Below, in pieces: positions 56,046 to 64,000 of a stretch of DNA of 64,000 bases. The notes under the pieces were generated by a model. It saw only the letters and a program-made list of their open reading frames with translations. It had not been told where the DNA came from and ran no database searches. Each line of letters opens with the position of its first letter. The stretch's first letter is position 1. Source of the stretch: Alphaproteobacteria bacterium (GTDB taxonomy: Bacteria; Pseudomonadota; Alphaproteobacteria; Rhizobiales; GCA-2746425); contig JANSWZ010000005.1 in the NCBI GenBank assembly GCA_024743215.1, positions 62,001 through 126,000 of the forward strand, given 5' to 3'. A program made the translations under genes and the position numbers.

Positions 56046-56187
56046 GATGAAACATCTGTTTGCCAAAGTAAAATTCCCAAATTTCAATTTTACATTGAGG
56101 ATTCATAAACTGAAATCACCAATATCTCAAACTTGGGTCTTTGGGCGCGCTCCATTGATCGTTCGTCGTGTCTTATGCAATGAGCGT
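56046..56187. repeat. 142-bp direct repeat, copy 2
   Basis: This copy lies ~100 bases upstream of the LprI-like gene and in the same orientation relative to it as copy 1 is to the RDD gene. Translated on the minus strand it retains a remnant of the RDD N-terminus (FGNFTLANRCFIGSV), then hits a stop, so it is a broken duplicate of an RDD gene start with its upstream region. Outside the repeat the ~400-base gap to the cupin gene holds nothing I recognise. Confidence 0.75.
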
Positions 56188-56345
56188 TGAAAAACCTGGT
56201 CGCTAACGGCGCGTTCATGACAGACCATGCCAATTCAAGTCATGTCGTTTAGCACGGCATTGAGACGCGGAATTCCAATGTCCGCCTCGAGACAAAATGT
56301 GCGACACTGAAGTTTCACGGAAGATATTTTCAGAGAGGAAATCTG

Positions 56346-56711
56346 TTGAAATTTCAAAGATTGTACTCGGATGCTGAAGGCGAGAGTCATTGGCGAGATG
56401 TTGAGGTTGCGCTTGAGGAGCGCGTGTTTGCGCCTCCGGCGCAAAAAATCGAAGTCTCTGAGCCGGAACCCGTTACACAAATGATGTTCCTGAGACTTCG
56501 ATCCGGTTGGAATGAGCCCATTCACCCGACACCTGTTCGACAAAAGCTTATCTGCCTTGCTGGAAGCGTCCGCGTAACCGCCAGTGATGGTGAAGTGCGG
56601 GACATTGGTTGTGGCGATGTCTGGTGTATGGAAGACAATCACGGCAAGGGCCATCATACGGCGGTCACAAGCGAAGAAGACTTTGTATCGGTGATCGTGC
56701 AACACGGGTAA
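56346..56711 (+). CDS. Small cupin-domain protein
   Basis: The 121-residue protein has a single-cupin pattern: MFLRLRSGWNEPIHPTPVRQ, KLICLAGSVRVTASDGEVRD, and GCGDVWCMEDNHGKGHHTA with histidines that could bind a metal. Substrate or signalling role is unknown. The start is TTG, preceded by GAGAGG at a normal distance. It is followed ~120 bases later by an alpha/beta hydrolase. Confidence 0.7.
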   Translation: MKFQRLYSDAEGESHWRDVEVALEERVFAPPAQKIEVSEPEPVTQMMFLRLRSGWNEPIHPTPVRQKLICLAGSVRVTASDGEVRDIGCGDVWCMEDNHGKGHHTAVTSEEDFVSVIVQHG

Positions 56712-56830
56712 CCCATCGACCACGCGCCGGATATTTTGCAGAGATTTCACCAAAAGGCCTCAGTCCAGATTCATTAGGTCCCTTGATGGTTCGAGCTTGT
56801 TGCTCGGCACCTTGATCATGAGGATGGTAA

Positions 56831-57580
56831 GTGGACCAGAAGTCAGATTTGATCGATGAAGGAACCGGTTCCGCGCTTGTTTTTCTCCATGGCGCGGGTG
56901 TGGACAATACGCTTTGGGAGCCACAGATCGCCGCATTTGGCGCTGCCCATAGGGTGATTGTTCCAAACCTGCCCGGGCACGGGGCTGTTCCGGCCGTCGA
57001 AACAGTTCAACAGATGGCGGACCATATCCGGGCGCAATTGCTTGATTGTGGGGTCAGACAATATGCGATTGTTGGCCTGTCCCTAGGCGGTATGGTCGCG
57101 CTTGATATGGCCGGTCGCTGGCCGGAGGAGGTTACGCATCTGGTCATGATCGAATCCGTGCCGAATGTGGCTGACAATCGTGCCGCTCTGGCAATGGGAC
57201 GGGCCTTTGTCAGCTTGATCAGATTCGTCAGTCCGAAGCTTTTTGCCCTGCTTCCAGCCCGCCAGCTCGGCGCTGAAACGCCAGAAGCAGCCCACTATCT
57301 CAAACGCGTCCTTCCCCAAAGAAAGGCGCGGGAAAACCACGCCGTTCTGCGGGCGGCGCTGACCTATGACGGACGCCCGCATCTGCCCCGACTATCAATG
57401 CCGACAATGATCATGGTGGGTGAGAAAAACAGGGCCACGCACAAACGCGCCAAGGCCATGTGCGAAGCCATCGACCAATGCCGGTTCGTTGTGATTCCGA
57501 ATGCGGGACACATTGCCAATCGTGATGCACCGGAGTTCGTCAACGCCAAATTGCAATCGTTCCTGCAAGCCAAACCCTGA
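56831..57580 (+). CDS. Alpha/beta hydrolase
   Basis: The 249-residue protein has ALVFLHGAGVDNTLWEPQ (oxyanion HG), VIVPNLPGHGAVPAV, the nucleophile elbow AIVGLSLGGMVALDMAGRW (Ser in GLSLGG), an acidic segment near MIMVGEKNRATHK, and the late His in IPNAGHIANRDAPE. It is a soluble esterase, lactonase or C-C hydrolase type; substrate unknown. The GTG start has GAGGATGG upstream. Confidence 0.85.
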   Translation: MDQKSDLIDEGTGSALVFLHGAGVDNTLWEPQIAAFGAAHRVIVPNLPGHGAVPAVETVQQMADHIRAQLLDCGVRQYAIVGLSLGGMVALDMAGRWPEEVTHLVMIESVPNVADNRAALAMGRAFVSLIRFVSPKLFALLPARQLGAETPEAAHYLKRVLPQRKARENHAVLRAALTYDGRPHLPRLSMPTMIMVGEKNRATHKRAKAMCEAIDQCRFVVIPNAGHIANRDAPEFVNAKLQSFLQAKP

Positions 57581-57691
57581 AAACCAAGCCACAAGACGTC
57601 AAGAATCCCGTTCGCACTTGATGCGCGTCAATAGAATGATTGCCTGTTTCGACAATTCTTGGTGCGCCTACCGGGCAGGAGGATTGACCAA

Positions 57692-59005
57692 ATGGATAAA
57701 TCAGAGATTTCCCGCAGATGCTTTCTGACCTTGTCAGCTGGCGGCGCAGCCCTCATTGGACTACGCGAACAGCAGGCAAATGCCGCAGCCAGAATTTCCA
57801 CGAAGGCGCGCATTGTTATCATTGGTGCCGGTGCCGCTGGTACATCCCTGGTCAATCGGCTTGTTGACCGGCTTGACGGCGCGGCGATCACAATCATCGA
57901 CGGGCGCAAGGAACATCTTTACCAGCCAGGCTTGAGCCTCGTTGCGGCAGGCCTGAAGCCTGCCTCCTATACGGTTTCATCGACAGAAGACTGGTTGCCA
58001 CAGGGGATCAGCTTCATCGATGAAGCCGCTGTTGCAATTGATCCTGTCGCCAAAACGGTTTCAACCGCTGGCGGACAGGCTGTGGAGTATGATTTCCTTG
58101 TCGTCGCGCCAGGCCTTGTGCTTGACCATGCGGCCATTGAGGGGTTCTCACTTGATCTCGTTGGTACAAATGGCATTGGCGCGCTTTATGCGGGGCCGGA
58201 CTATGCGGCCAAAACCTGGGAAGCCGCCTCACAATTCACCGAACAAGGCGGTGTCGGGTTATTCACCCGTCCGGCGACGGAAATGAAATGCGCCGGTGCG
58301 CCGCTCAAACACGCATTCCTGATTGATGACATTGCCAGCCGAACCATCGGACGGGACAAGTTCGAGATTATTTACGCAGCACAGAATAACACGCTGTTTG
58401 GTGTGCCAATCGTTTCGGAAAAAGTGCGCATGCTGTTCGATGAGCGCGGCATCACACCGGCCTATTCGAACGTTCTCAAAGCGGTTGATCCGGGTCGGCG
58501 TATTGCCACATTTTCCACGCCACAAGGCGATCAGGAGACCGGCTATGATTATCTGCATGTCATTCCGCCACAACGCGCACCTGACATCATTCGTCAATCC
58601 GGGTTGAGCTGGGCCGACAAATGGACGGATCAGGGTTGGGTTGAATGCGACATGCGGAATTTGCGCCATTTGCGCTATCCGGACATTTTTGCACTTGGTG
58701 ATGTCGCTGGCGTCCCAAAGGGTAAAACCGCTGCCAGCGTTAAATGGCAAGTGCCTGTTGTCGAAGACCACCTTGTTGCGGCTATCAGCGGCACTGAAGG
58801 AACGCTGAGCTATGATGGCTACACGTCATGTCCGCTTATCACCCGTGTTGGCCGCGCGATGTTGATCGAATTTGACTACAACAACAATCTGACACCGAGC
58901 TTCCCCGGCATTATTGCACCATTGGAAGAGCTTTGGATCAGTTGGCTCATGAAGGAAGTCGCACTGAAGGCAACCTATAACGCGATGTTGCGCGGCAAGG
59001 CGTAA
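57692..59005 (+). CDS. Sulfide:quinone oxidoreductase, type II, with Tat-like signal
   Basis: The 437-residue flavoprotein has the FAD loop IVIIGAGAAGTSLVNRL, the two redox cysteines expected in type II SQR (C200 in EMKCAGAPLKHAF, C380 in YDGYTSCPLITRVG), the NAD(P)/quinone-side FALGDVAGVPKGK, and the membrane-associating C-terminus. The last part, MLIEFDY and NAMLRG, closely follows the mitochondrial SQOR ending. The enzyme oxidises sulfide to sulfane sulfur and reduces quinone. Residues 1-33 look like a Tat signal (SRRCFLTLSAGGAALIG), which is unusual for this type. AGGAGG nine bases upstream fixes the start. Confidence 0.92.
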   Translation: MDKSEISRRCFLTLSAGGAALIGLREQQANAAARISTKARIVIIGAGAAGTSLVNRLVDRLDGAAITIIDGRKEHLYQPGLSLVAAGLKPASYTVSSTEDWLPQGISFIDEAAVAIDPVAKTVSTAGGQAVEYDFLVVAPGLVLDHAAIEGFSLDLVGTNGIGALYAGPDYAAKTWEAASQFTEQGGVGLFTRPATEMKCAGAPLKHAFLIDDIASRTIGRDKFEIIYAAQNNTLFGVPIVSEKVRMLFDERGITPAYSNVLKAVDPGRRIATFSTPQGDQETGYDYLHVIPPQRAPDIIRQSGLSWADKWTDQGWVECDMRNLRHLRYPDIFALGDVAGVPKGKTAASVKWQVPVVEDHLVAAISGTEGTLSYDGYTSCPLITRVGRAMLIEFDYNNNLTPSFPGIIAPLEELWISWLMKEVALKATYNAMLRGKA

Positions 59006-59018
59006 GGAGCACTCTGCC

Positions 59019-59393
59019 ATGAAAGAACTCACATTTGAAACAATGCTGGCGGTGTTTGAAGAGGTGTTTGGCCGTGGCCTGTTTTGGACCATGATCGTCA
59101 TCACGATCCTGGTAACATTGGCTTATCTTTACGTGCTGATCCGCGACCGGGCCATGTCCATGCGCAAATTTCTCTGGGCTCAACTTGCCATGCCGTTCGG
59201 GGCAATGGGCGCTGTGCTCTTCCTGCAGCGCGTAACCCATTCCGGGTTTCGCGACATTGGCGGTCCGGTTGATGTCATTATCCTGCTTGGCGTTGCTGCC
59301 ATTGGTGCGGTTGGACTTGCGATCCTCGTCTACACGGCTCAGTCACTGTTCAGAGGCAAGTCGAACGTTGGCAGGTTTCAGCAGAATTTTTAG
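59019..59393 (+). CDS. Small membrane protein next to SQR (DUF5368-like)
   Basis: The 124-residue protein has three hydrophobic helices (WTMIVITILVTLAYLYVLI, AQLAMPFGAMGAVLFLQ, VIILLGVAAIGAVGLAILVY). It starts 13 bases after the SQR stop, so it is cotranscribed. It fits my memory of the DUF5368 family, which often sits by SQR genes; I could not check this. A role in anchoring or quinone coupling of SQR is inference. Confidence 0.65.
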   Translation: MKELTFETMLAVFEEVFGRGLFWTMIVITILVTLAYLYVLIRDRAMSMRKFLWAQLAMPFGAMGAVLFLQRVTHSGFRDIGGPVDVIILLGVAAIGAVGLAILVYTAQSLFRGKSNVGRFQQNF

Positions 59394-59533
59394 GGTCTGA
59401 ACCAATCGGCTATCTTCCTGCATTGTGACCTGAGCCCCGTTTGATACCAGTTTGCATTGTTGCCTTGCGCTTTTGACCGACAACCATTCCAATGGCGGTC
59501 TTTGTCTGGGCATCCAACGGGGCTAGCAGGATT

Positions 59534-61000
59534 ATGAAGAACTTTGAAGAAACACTGGATCCCGAGGACTGGGAACCCTCTCGCAAACTGGCACATGAAA
59601 TGGTTGATGATGCGATCCGGCATCTCGACACTGTGCGCGATCGCGGTGTTTGGCAGGAGATGCCAGACCATGTGCGGGCACATTTCAAAACGTCTGCGCC
59701 AATGGGCCCGCAGGGGCTTGAAGCCGTTTATGAAGAATTGCGAGAAAACCTTCTTCCATATTCGATGGGCAATATTCACCCGCGCTTTTGGGGTTGGTAT
59801 ATGGGGTCCGGCAATTTTACCGGAGCGCTGGGTGATTTTCTGGCAGCTGTGGAAGGGTCGAATCTGGGTGGCGGCAACTCAGCTGCGGTCATGCTGGACA
59901 GTCAGGTTGTTGACTGGTTCAAAGAATTGATGGGGTTTCCGCCCAGCGCCAGCGGCACATTAACCAGCGGCGGTTCCATGGCGAACATGGTGGCACATAC
60001 GGTTGCCCGCAATGTCATGGCTGGCATTGACGTGCGTGCGGACGGAATTATGGCAATGCCTCAACCGTTGCGGTTCTACGCATCCGACCAGGTGCATAGC
60101 TGCCATCAAAAAGCGCTTGAATCATTGGGATTGGGCGCAAGGTCTCTGGCGGAAATCCCAAGTGATGCCCATCAAAAAATGGACATTGCGGCCCTTGAAA
60201 AAGCCATTCTTGAAGACATTGCTGCGGGCATCAAGCCTGCCTGCGTCATTGGCACTGCCGGTACAACGAATACCGGCGCGCTTGATGACCTCAATGCGAT
60301 TGCTGAAATATGTCAACGACATGCGATCTGGTTTCATGTCGATGGGTGTATTGGTGCGCTTTTGCGGATTGCGCCCAAGCACAAGGCGCTCGTTGACGGT
60401 ATGGAGTTGGCAGATTCAATTGCGCTTGATCCACACAAATGGCTGCATACTCCGTTTGAGGCCGGGTGCGTTCTCTTGCGCGATGCCAAACAGCATTACG
60501 AAACGTTTGAAATGCATGGCGAATATCTTCAGTTGCAGACCCGAGGCGTCATAGCCGGCAAGTTTTTGGGGGATTATGGATTTGAGCTCAGTCGTGGCTT
60601 CAAGGCCCTTAAAATCTGGATGTCACTCAAAGAAAACGGTGTGGAGAAATTTGGCCGCCTGATCGATCAAAATATCGAGCAGGCGCAGTATCTGGAACAA
60701 CTTGTTCGCAGCCAGCCAAAACTGGAAATCGTCGCTCCAGTCGGGCTCAACATCGTTTGTTTCCGATATGCCAACCAGATCACCGATGAAGCAGTTCTGA
60801 AAGAAATCAACACGGAAATAATGCTGCGACTTCAAGAATCCGGTCTGGCAGTTCCCTCTGATACGACGGTTGCAGGAAAGCACTGCCTGCGCATAGCGAT
60901 TAACAACCATCGCACCAAACGGGAAGATCTGGATTTTGTCGTCGACAAGATTCTGGAATGTGGCGAAACCCTGGAACTTGAAGCTGCAAATGGGCCTTGA
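59534..61000 (+). CDS. Group II PLP-dependent decarboxylase-like protein
   Basis: The 488-residue protein has a glutamate/aromatic-amino-acid decarboxylase layout: GNIHPRFWGWYMGSGNFTG, GTLTSGGSMANMVA, H191 stacking on PLP in DQVHSCHQKALES, IGTAGTTNTGALDDL, D270 in WFHVDGCIG, and the PLP Lys302 in LDPHKWLHTPFEAG. Such enzymes decarboxylate amino acids or act as aldehyde synthases. Substrate is unknown. I use the ATG opening MKNFEETLDP. One 14 codons earlier is possible. It is ~140 bases downstream of the SQR pair. Confidence 0.85.
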   Translation: MKNFEETLDPEDWEPSRKLAHEMVDDAIRHLDTVRDRGVWQEMPDHVRAHFKTSAPMGPQGLEAVYEELRENLLPYSMGNIHPRFWGWYMGSGNFTGALGDFLAAVEGSNLGGGNSAAVMLDSQVVDWFKELMGFPPSASGTLTSGGSMANMVAHTVARNVMAGIDVRADGIMAMPQPLRFYASDQVHSCHQKALESLGLGARSLAEIPSDAHQKMDIAALEKAILEDIAAGIKPACVIGTAGTTNTGALDDLNAIAEICQRHAIWFHVDGCIGALLRIAPKHKALVDGMELADSIALDPHKWLHTPFEAGCVLLRDAKQHYETFEMHGEYLQLQTRGVIAGKFLGDYGFELSRGFKALKIWMSLKENGVEKFGRLIDQNIEQAQYLEQLVRSQPKLEIVAPVGLNIVCFRYANQITDEAVLKEINTEIMLRLQESGLAVPSDTTVAGKHCLRIAINNHRTKREDLDFVVDKILECGETLELEAANGP

Positions 61001-61180
61001 AGGAAACGCTGTGGAGGCCCGCATAGGAATGAGGCATACTCGTCGCGTCCCTTTTTTGACATTTGCTTATCCAGTCAACCCCTCAACCAGCCACTCGGGC
61101 ACAGTCTGACAGGCAGCTGACAGAGTGGTCTGCAAAGCTGAGTCAGACTGTGTCTTGTCATCTCTGTTGTAGTGTCAGAC

Positions 61181-61960
61181 TCATGCTGCGACCGGATCGG
61201 TCAGGCGAAGCCGTTTCAGCGCAGGCAGAAATCTGTTGTGGCGATCTACCGAGCCTGTTGACGCCATTCCGATGCAGTATTTCGAACAGCTATTGGTTGG
61301 ATGCAGATGCAGGCTGCGCAGAATTTTATCTGCGATCCCGTTGCCACGCGCCGATTTGGTTTCGATAATGAACATGTCGGGCCGCACCTTGCGCGCGGTT
61401 CCGTTGGCCTGGAACTGAAGACTGGTGTCGATGGTCATCCGTTCGCCACCTTCCCTGGCCACCAGCGTGATACGCTCGTAGCGCATGGCAATGACCGGAT
61501 GCAGGGTCTTGCCGAAATCTGCGTCATAGATGTCGCGGTAATTATCCTCGATGAACGCCAGCCCCTGATTGTTCAGCGGATTGGCCGTATCCGCGACCCT
61601 CAGCCGTTTTTTGACCGTGCTCTTGCGCTTGTCCTTCAGCTTAACCTCCAGATAGCTAAAGCCTGCATCAACATATTCACGAACCCGGACCTTGCAGCGT
61701 TTCCGGCGCCCCTGATGGTGGTCGTAATAGCCACGCAATTCGGGGTCGTCATAATAATTGGTCGCATAGGTAAAGGCGCGCTTGCCCTTGATTTCAAGAA
61801 CTTCGAAATGCTCGGTAAACCTCTCCAACGCGGGTATGAAAGCATCAGCAGGCAGGATGTATTTATTGTCGAGCCGCTCCAGCATGGCCGCTTTGCTGTC
61901 CAACTCGCCCAAGCTGATCGTATCAAAATTAAGCAATGTTCTTGCAATGCCGGTATCCAT
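61181..61960 (-). CDS. VTC-domain polyphosphate polymerase-like protein
   Basis: The ~259-residue protein has the VTC tunnel-domain pattern: ERLDNKYILPAD, TYATNYYDDPELRGYYDHHQ, RRKRCKVRVREYVDAGFSYLEVKLKD, a late RMTIDTSLQF and MFIIETKSARGNG. These basic and acidic residues line the inside of the tunnel in the yeast VTC4 catalytic domain. Bacterial members are thought to make polyphosphate or related polymers. AAGGA eight bases upstream fixes the start. It lies 40 bases after the DUF4956 gene in the same direction, a known pairing. Confidence 0.85.
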   Translation of the reverse strand: MDTGIARTLLNFDTISLGELDSKAAMLERLDNKYILPADAFIPALERFTEHFEVLEIKGKRAFTYATNYYDDPELRGYYDHHQGRRKRCKVRVREYVDAGFSYLEVKLKDKRKSTVKKRLRVADTANPLNNQGLAFIEDNYRDIYDADFGKTLHPVIAMRYERITLVAREGGERMTIDTSLQFQANGTARKVRPDMFIIETKSARGNGIADKILRSLHLHPTNSCSKYCIGMASTGSVDRHNRFLPALKRLRLTDPVAA

Positions 61961-62000
61961 GGCAACATCCTTTCTTTCCGGTATGGTTTGTGTCTGAAGG

Positions 62001-62576
62001 TTATGGTTTGCGGAAGAACACGTTGATGCGTGCCATGTCATTGATGAAATCGAGCGCAGTGATCTGGTAGGACATCACGTCGACGCCAAGCCGCGTCGAC
62101 AGGTCCTTGCGCATTGCTTCGGGGTCGGAAAGCGCATGCGTATCGATCTTGTCGAGGGTGATCTTGACGCCGTCAGCCGATTTCAGAATGCGCGGATGAT
62201 CCAGCGCCCATGCGCCCAGCAAGACCAGACTGACAATCACGCCGACAAAGGCCAGTTCGGTTCCGTGGATAGAGCAGATGACCGCGATAGCGATGGACCC
62301 GAAAAAATAGGTGATCTCGACTTTGGAAATCTGCTCTGAGCGCAGGGTGAAGAGGGCGAGGATGGCAAACAAACCAAACCCGGCAGCCAGACTGAATTCG
62401 ACCGATGACAGCACTGTCAGCACGCCAAAGGCAAAGACGTTGAAGAGTGACGCCGCGGTCACGAGTTCCTTGTCGCGATAGCGGCGATAATAGAGCCCGA
62501 ATATCAGGACCATCATGGCGGAGATATTGACTACAAAACGAATGAGTGTTTCGGGGGCCAGAACTTGTTCAAGCAT
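62001..62576 (-). CDS. DUF4956 membrane protein
   Basis: The 191-residue protein has about four helices and a soluble C-terminal third. The segment FGLFAILALFTLRSEQISKV followed by ITYFFGSIAIAVI is typical of DUF4956 proteins, which are found with VTC-domain genes. It probably forms the membrane part of the VTC system. AAGGA lies nine bases before the ATG. No CotH-like partner is seen in the window. Confidence 0.82.
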   Translation of the reverse strand: MLEQVLAPETLIRFVVNISAMMVLIFGLYYRRYRDKELVTAASLFNVFAFGVLTVLSSVEFSLAAGFGLFAILALFTLRSEQISKVEITYFFGSIAIAVICSIHGTELAFVGVIVSLVLLGAWALDHPRILKSADGVKITLDKIDTHALSDPEAMRKDLSTRLGVDVMSYQITALDFINDMARINVFFRKP

Positions 62577-62900
62577 TTTCTTGATCCTTGGTGTTGGTGA
62601 TGCCTGAACAACGTTCGCCAGCTAAATTTATTCCGAGAAAAAGAAAAACTTTCGGCTCGCTGATACGAACCGTCAGATCCGGGCGGCAAAGTGTTCGGAG
62701 CATGTCGGGCAGGAATCCATTCATTTCTCAAGCTGTCGGTGTTGGAAGCCATGGGTTTTCGCCCGGCTCCAGGCCGGATCCGCGACCGGCATTTGGCAAC
62801 GCCGCGCGACAAACGCGACCTGACCACGCCGCGCCTTTGCTCCGGCGCGCTCGTGCGTGTGTGGTGTGCCATTACTGAAATCTTGCAGCAGGAATCTTTT
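62577..62900. other. Gene-free interval upstream of the rpiR operators
   Basis: This ~320-base stretch lies between two divergent genes. Open frames of up to 124 codons on either strand overlap each other and have no family resemblance. CTTGCA at 62882-62887 is a further half-site of the operator type described next. Confidence 0.4.
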
Positions 62901-62947
62901 TGCAAGAAGACTTGCAGTCGTTAGACATATGTGCAAGTTTGTTTGCA
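62901..62947 (+). promoter_or_regulatory. Two TGCAA-N6-TTGCA palindromes, probable RpiR operators
   Basis: TGCAA-GAAGAC-TTGCA (62901-62916) and TGCAA-GTTTGT-TTGCA (62932-62947) have identical arms and spacer length. Their centres are 31 bases apart, about three helical turns, so bound dimers would lie on the same DNA face. They end 20 bases before the regulator's ATG, which suggests autoregulation. Confidence 0.65.
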
Positions 62948-62967
62948 TAAACTGCAGTAGGCTAGTA

Positions 62968-63804
62968 ATGTCCATTATAGAAAAAATATCCAGAAGCAGC
63001 CATGCTCTGACGCCAAACGAACGGCTCCTTGTGCAAACGGTGATGGACAGTCCTGCCACTGCAGCTCTGGGCACTGCAAGTGATCTTGCAGATTCGGTTG
63101 GCGTGCATGAAGCAACAGCCAGCCGGCTGGCACGCAAGCTTGGCTACAGCAATTATGCTGCATTCCGGCATGCATTGCGGGATGAGTTCATTGCCACGCG
63201 AGAAACCGCAACCCGGTTTGAAAATACGATTGCAGGGAACAGCGCTGACACGATCCTGGGCGACCTTGCGCAGCAGGAGATGCAGGCGCTGTCGGATTTG
63301 GGCAGCATCATCAATCCGGTACAAATTGCTCAAGTCGCTGACGCTTTGGCGAGTGCAAACCGCATTTTTCTTTACGGATATGGCAATGCTGAAGTGCTGT
63401 CCCTGATGCTGTGCAAACGGTTTCGTCGGTTCGGCATGGATGTCCACCAACTGGATGGAGATCCGCGCAGCCAGGCCGAAAAGGTTTTGGGAATGTCGCG
63501 GGGGGATGTGCTGCTGACATTCGCCTTCCGCCGACCCCCGCGCGGCTACGAAGCTCTGGCGGAGACGGCACAGGAAGCCGGCGCTGAAACCATTGTCATT
63601 TCAGGCAGCAGCGGTGCGATGCTGTCGCCGCAGCCTGATATTCTGTTGATTGCCCCGCGCTCAGGAAGCGCGGAAGCATTTCAAACTCTGACCGTGCCGA
63701 TGACAGTCTGTAACGCAATTGTCATAGCGGTCGGACACATAGCGAAAGAGGAATCGCTGAAAAAACTCGAAAGGCTGGGACAGCTGATCGAACGGTTCGA
63801 CTGA
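62968..63804 (+). CDS. RpiR/MurR-family transcriptional regulator
   Basis: The 278-residue protein has an N-terminal HTH_6 domain (TASDLADSVGVHEATASRLA, then KLGYSNYAAFRHALRDE) and a C-terminal SIS phosphosugar-binding domain (FLYGYGNAEVLSLMLCKRF, TFAFRRPPRGYEAL). RpiR proteins usually sense sugar phosphates. It starts 20 bases after a pair of palindromes. A solute-binding protein gene follows after ~30 bases, so it is likely the regulator of that uptake system. The ATG opening MSIIEKI matches the family; the frame is open further upstream. Confidence 0.9.
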   Translation: MSIIEKISRSSHALTPNERLLVQTVMDSPATAALGTASDLADSVGVHEATASRLARKLGYSNYAAFRHALRDEFIATRETATRFENTIAGNSADTILGDLAQQEMQALSDLGSIINPVQIAQVADALASANRIFLYGYGNAEVLSLMLCKRFRRFGMDVHQLDGDPRSQAEKVLGMSRGDVLLTFAFRRPPRGYEALAETAQEAGAETIVISGSSGAMLSPQPDILLIAPRSGSAEAFQTLTVPMTVCNAIVIAVGHIAKEESLKKLERLGQLIERFD

Positions 63805-63835
63805 CCGGACCAAAACTCTAAACGGAGGAACCAAG

Positions 63836-64000
63836 ATGTTCAAAAAAGCAACGTGCTTCGGCGCGATCGGTATCCTATTGTCTGCAGCGGCCTTCGCTGA
63901 TGACCATATGGACTCTATGAGTGCAGAAGAACTTCTGCCGCTTGCTCAAGAAGAGGGTGCGGTAATTGTCTATTCTTTCACCAGCCGTATCGGCAAAGTG
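63836..64000 (+). CDS. Periplasmic solute-binding protein, N-terminus only
   Basis: The visible 55 codons begin MFKKATCFGAIGILLSAAAF with signal cleavage near AFA, then a mature start EELLPLAQEEGAVIVYSFTS. This matches family 1-type ABC-transporter binding proteins such as iron(III)- or putrescine-type. GGAGGA precedes the ATG. The gene runs off the window end, and the ABC permease and ATPase genes presumably follow. Confidence 0.75.
   Translation, partial: MFKKATCFGAIGILLSAAAFADDHMDSMSAEELLPLAQEEGAVIVYSFTSRIGKV

Noticed and set aside
62531-62905. 124-codon minus-strand frame upstream of the DUF4956 gene
   Set aside because: It overlaps the start of the DUF4956 gene and competing plus-strand frames, and its basic, proline-rich composition is typical of a non-coding GC-rich frame.

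Overview
The window reads as chromosomal DNA of an alphaproteobacterium, most likely of the Hyphomicrobiales (Rhizobiales) type. The evidence is a dnaA-dnaN-recF-gyrB block, an infC gene that appears to start at ATT with an IRRP N-terminus, a cluster of GANTC (CcrM-type) sites ahead of dnaA, and three complete tripartite tricarboxylate transporter (TTT/Tct) systems. I saw no rRNA, tRNA, CRISPR array, transposase or phage gene. Function calls come from recognising motifs and family features by eye; no database search was possible.

Region 1 (1-16.4 kb) is an envelope-rich accessory stretch. It holds a TPR-sulfotransferase cut by the window edge, a secreted protein built of three consecutive beta-barrel-like units, and a TTT operon in the unusual order C-A-B followed by a PaaK/CapK-like adenylate-forming enzyme. 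It also has a methyltransferase, five more predicted outer-membrane proteins including two pairs of paralogues, a TSUP-family exporter and a second PaaK-like gene.

Region 2 (17-38 kb) is mostly housekeeping. It has a D,D-carboxypeptidase, TusA-like protein, FATP-type acyl-CoA synthetase, glycerol kinase, infC, a GT4 glycosyltransferase, an alpha/beta hydrolase, rpsT, a GANTC-rich gene-free stretch (candidate origin or cell-cycle control region), a rhodanese, dnaA, dnaN, recF, a LysE-type exporter, gyrB, an RlpA-like protein, an iron-type alcohol dehydrogenase and an LPS-core-type GT2.

Region 3 (38.1-54.3 kb) is the most interesting part: a catabolic island around two more TTT systems and two Cys-type sulfatases that lack signal peptides. 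A TetR regulator precedes an epimerase-like protein, a DapA-family lyase, TctCBA, a TIM-barrel sugar isomerase/epimerase and an enolase-superfamily protein. The same palindrome (RTAACC-N4-GGTTAC) lies in the promoter of the first gene and in that of tctC, so the TetR protein probably controls both. On the other strand, a sulfatase diverges from a LysR gene, and a second sulfatase heads a sulfatase-tctC-tctB-tctA operon. I infer uptake of a sulfated organic acid, probably a sugar acid, then desulfation and breakdown in the cytoplasm. A decayed LysR gene lies upstream of the second sulfatase operon.

Region 4 (54.3-64 kb) is mixed. It has an RDD membrane protein and an LprI-like protein flanked by a 142-bp direct repeat, a cupin, an alpha/beta hydrolase, a type II sulfide:quinone oxidoreductase with a Tat-like signal next to a small membrane protein, and a group II PLP decarboxylase. 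It ends with a VTC/DUF4956 pair and an RpiR regulator, preceded by two spaced identical-architecture palindromes, in front of a solute-binding protein gene cut by the window end.
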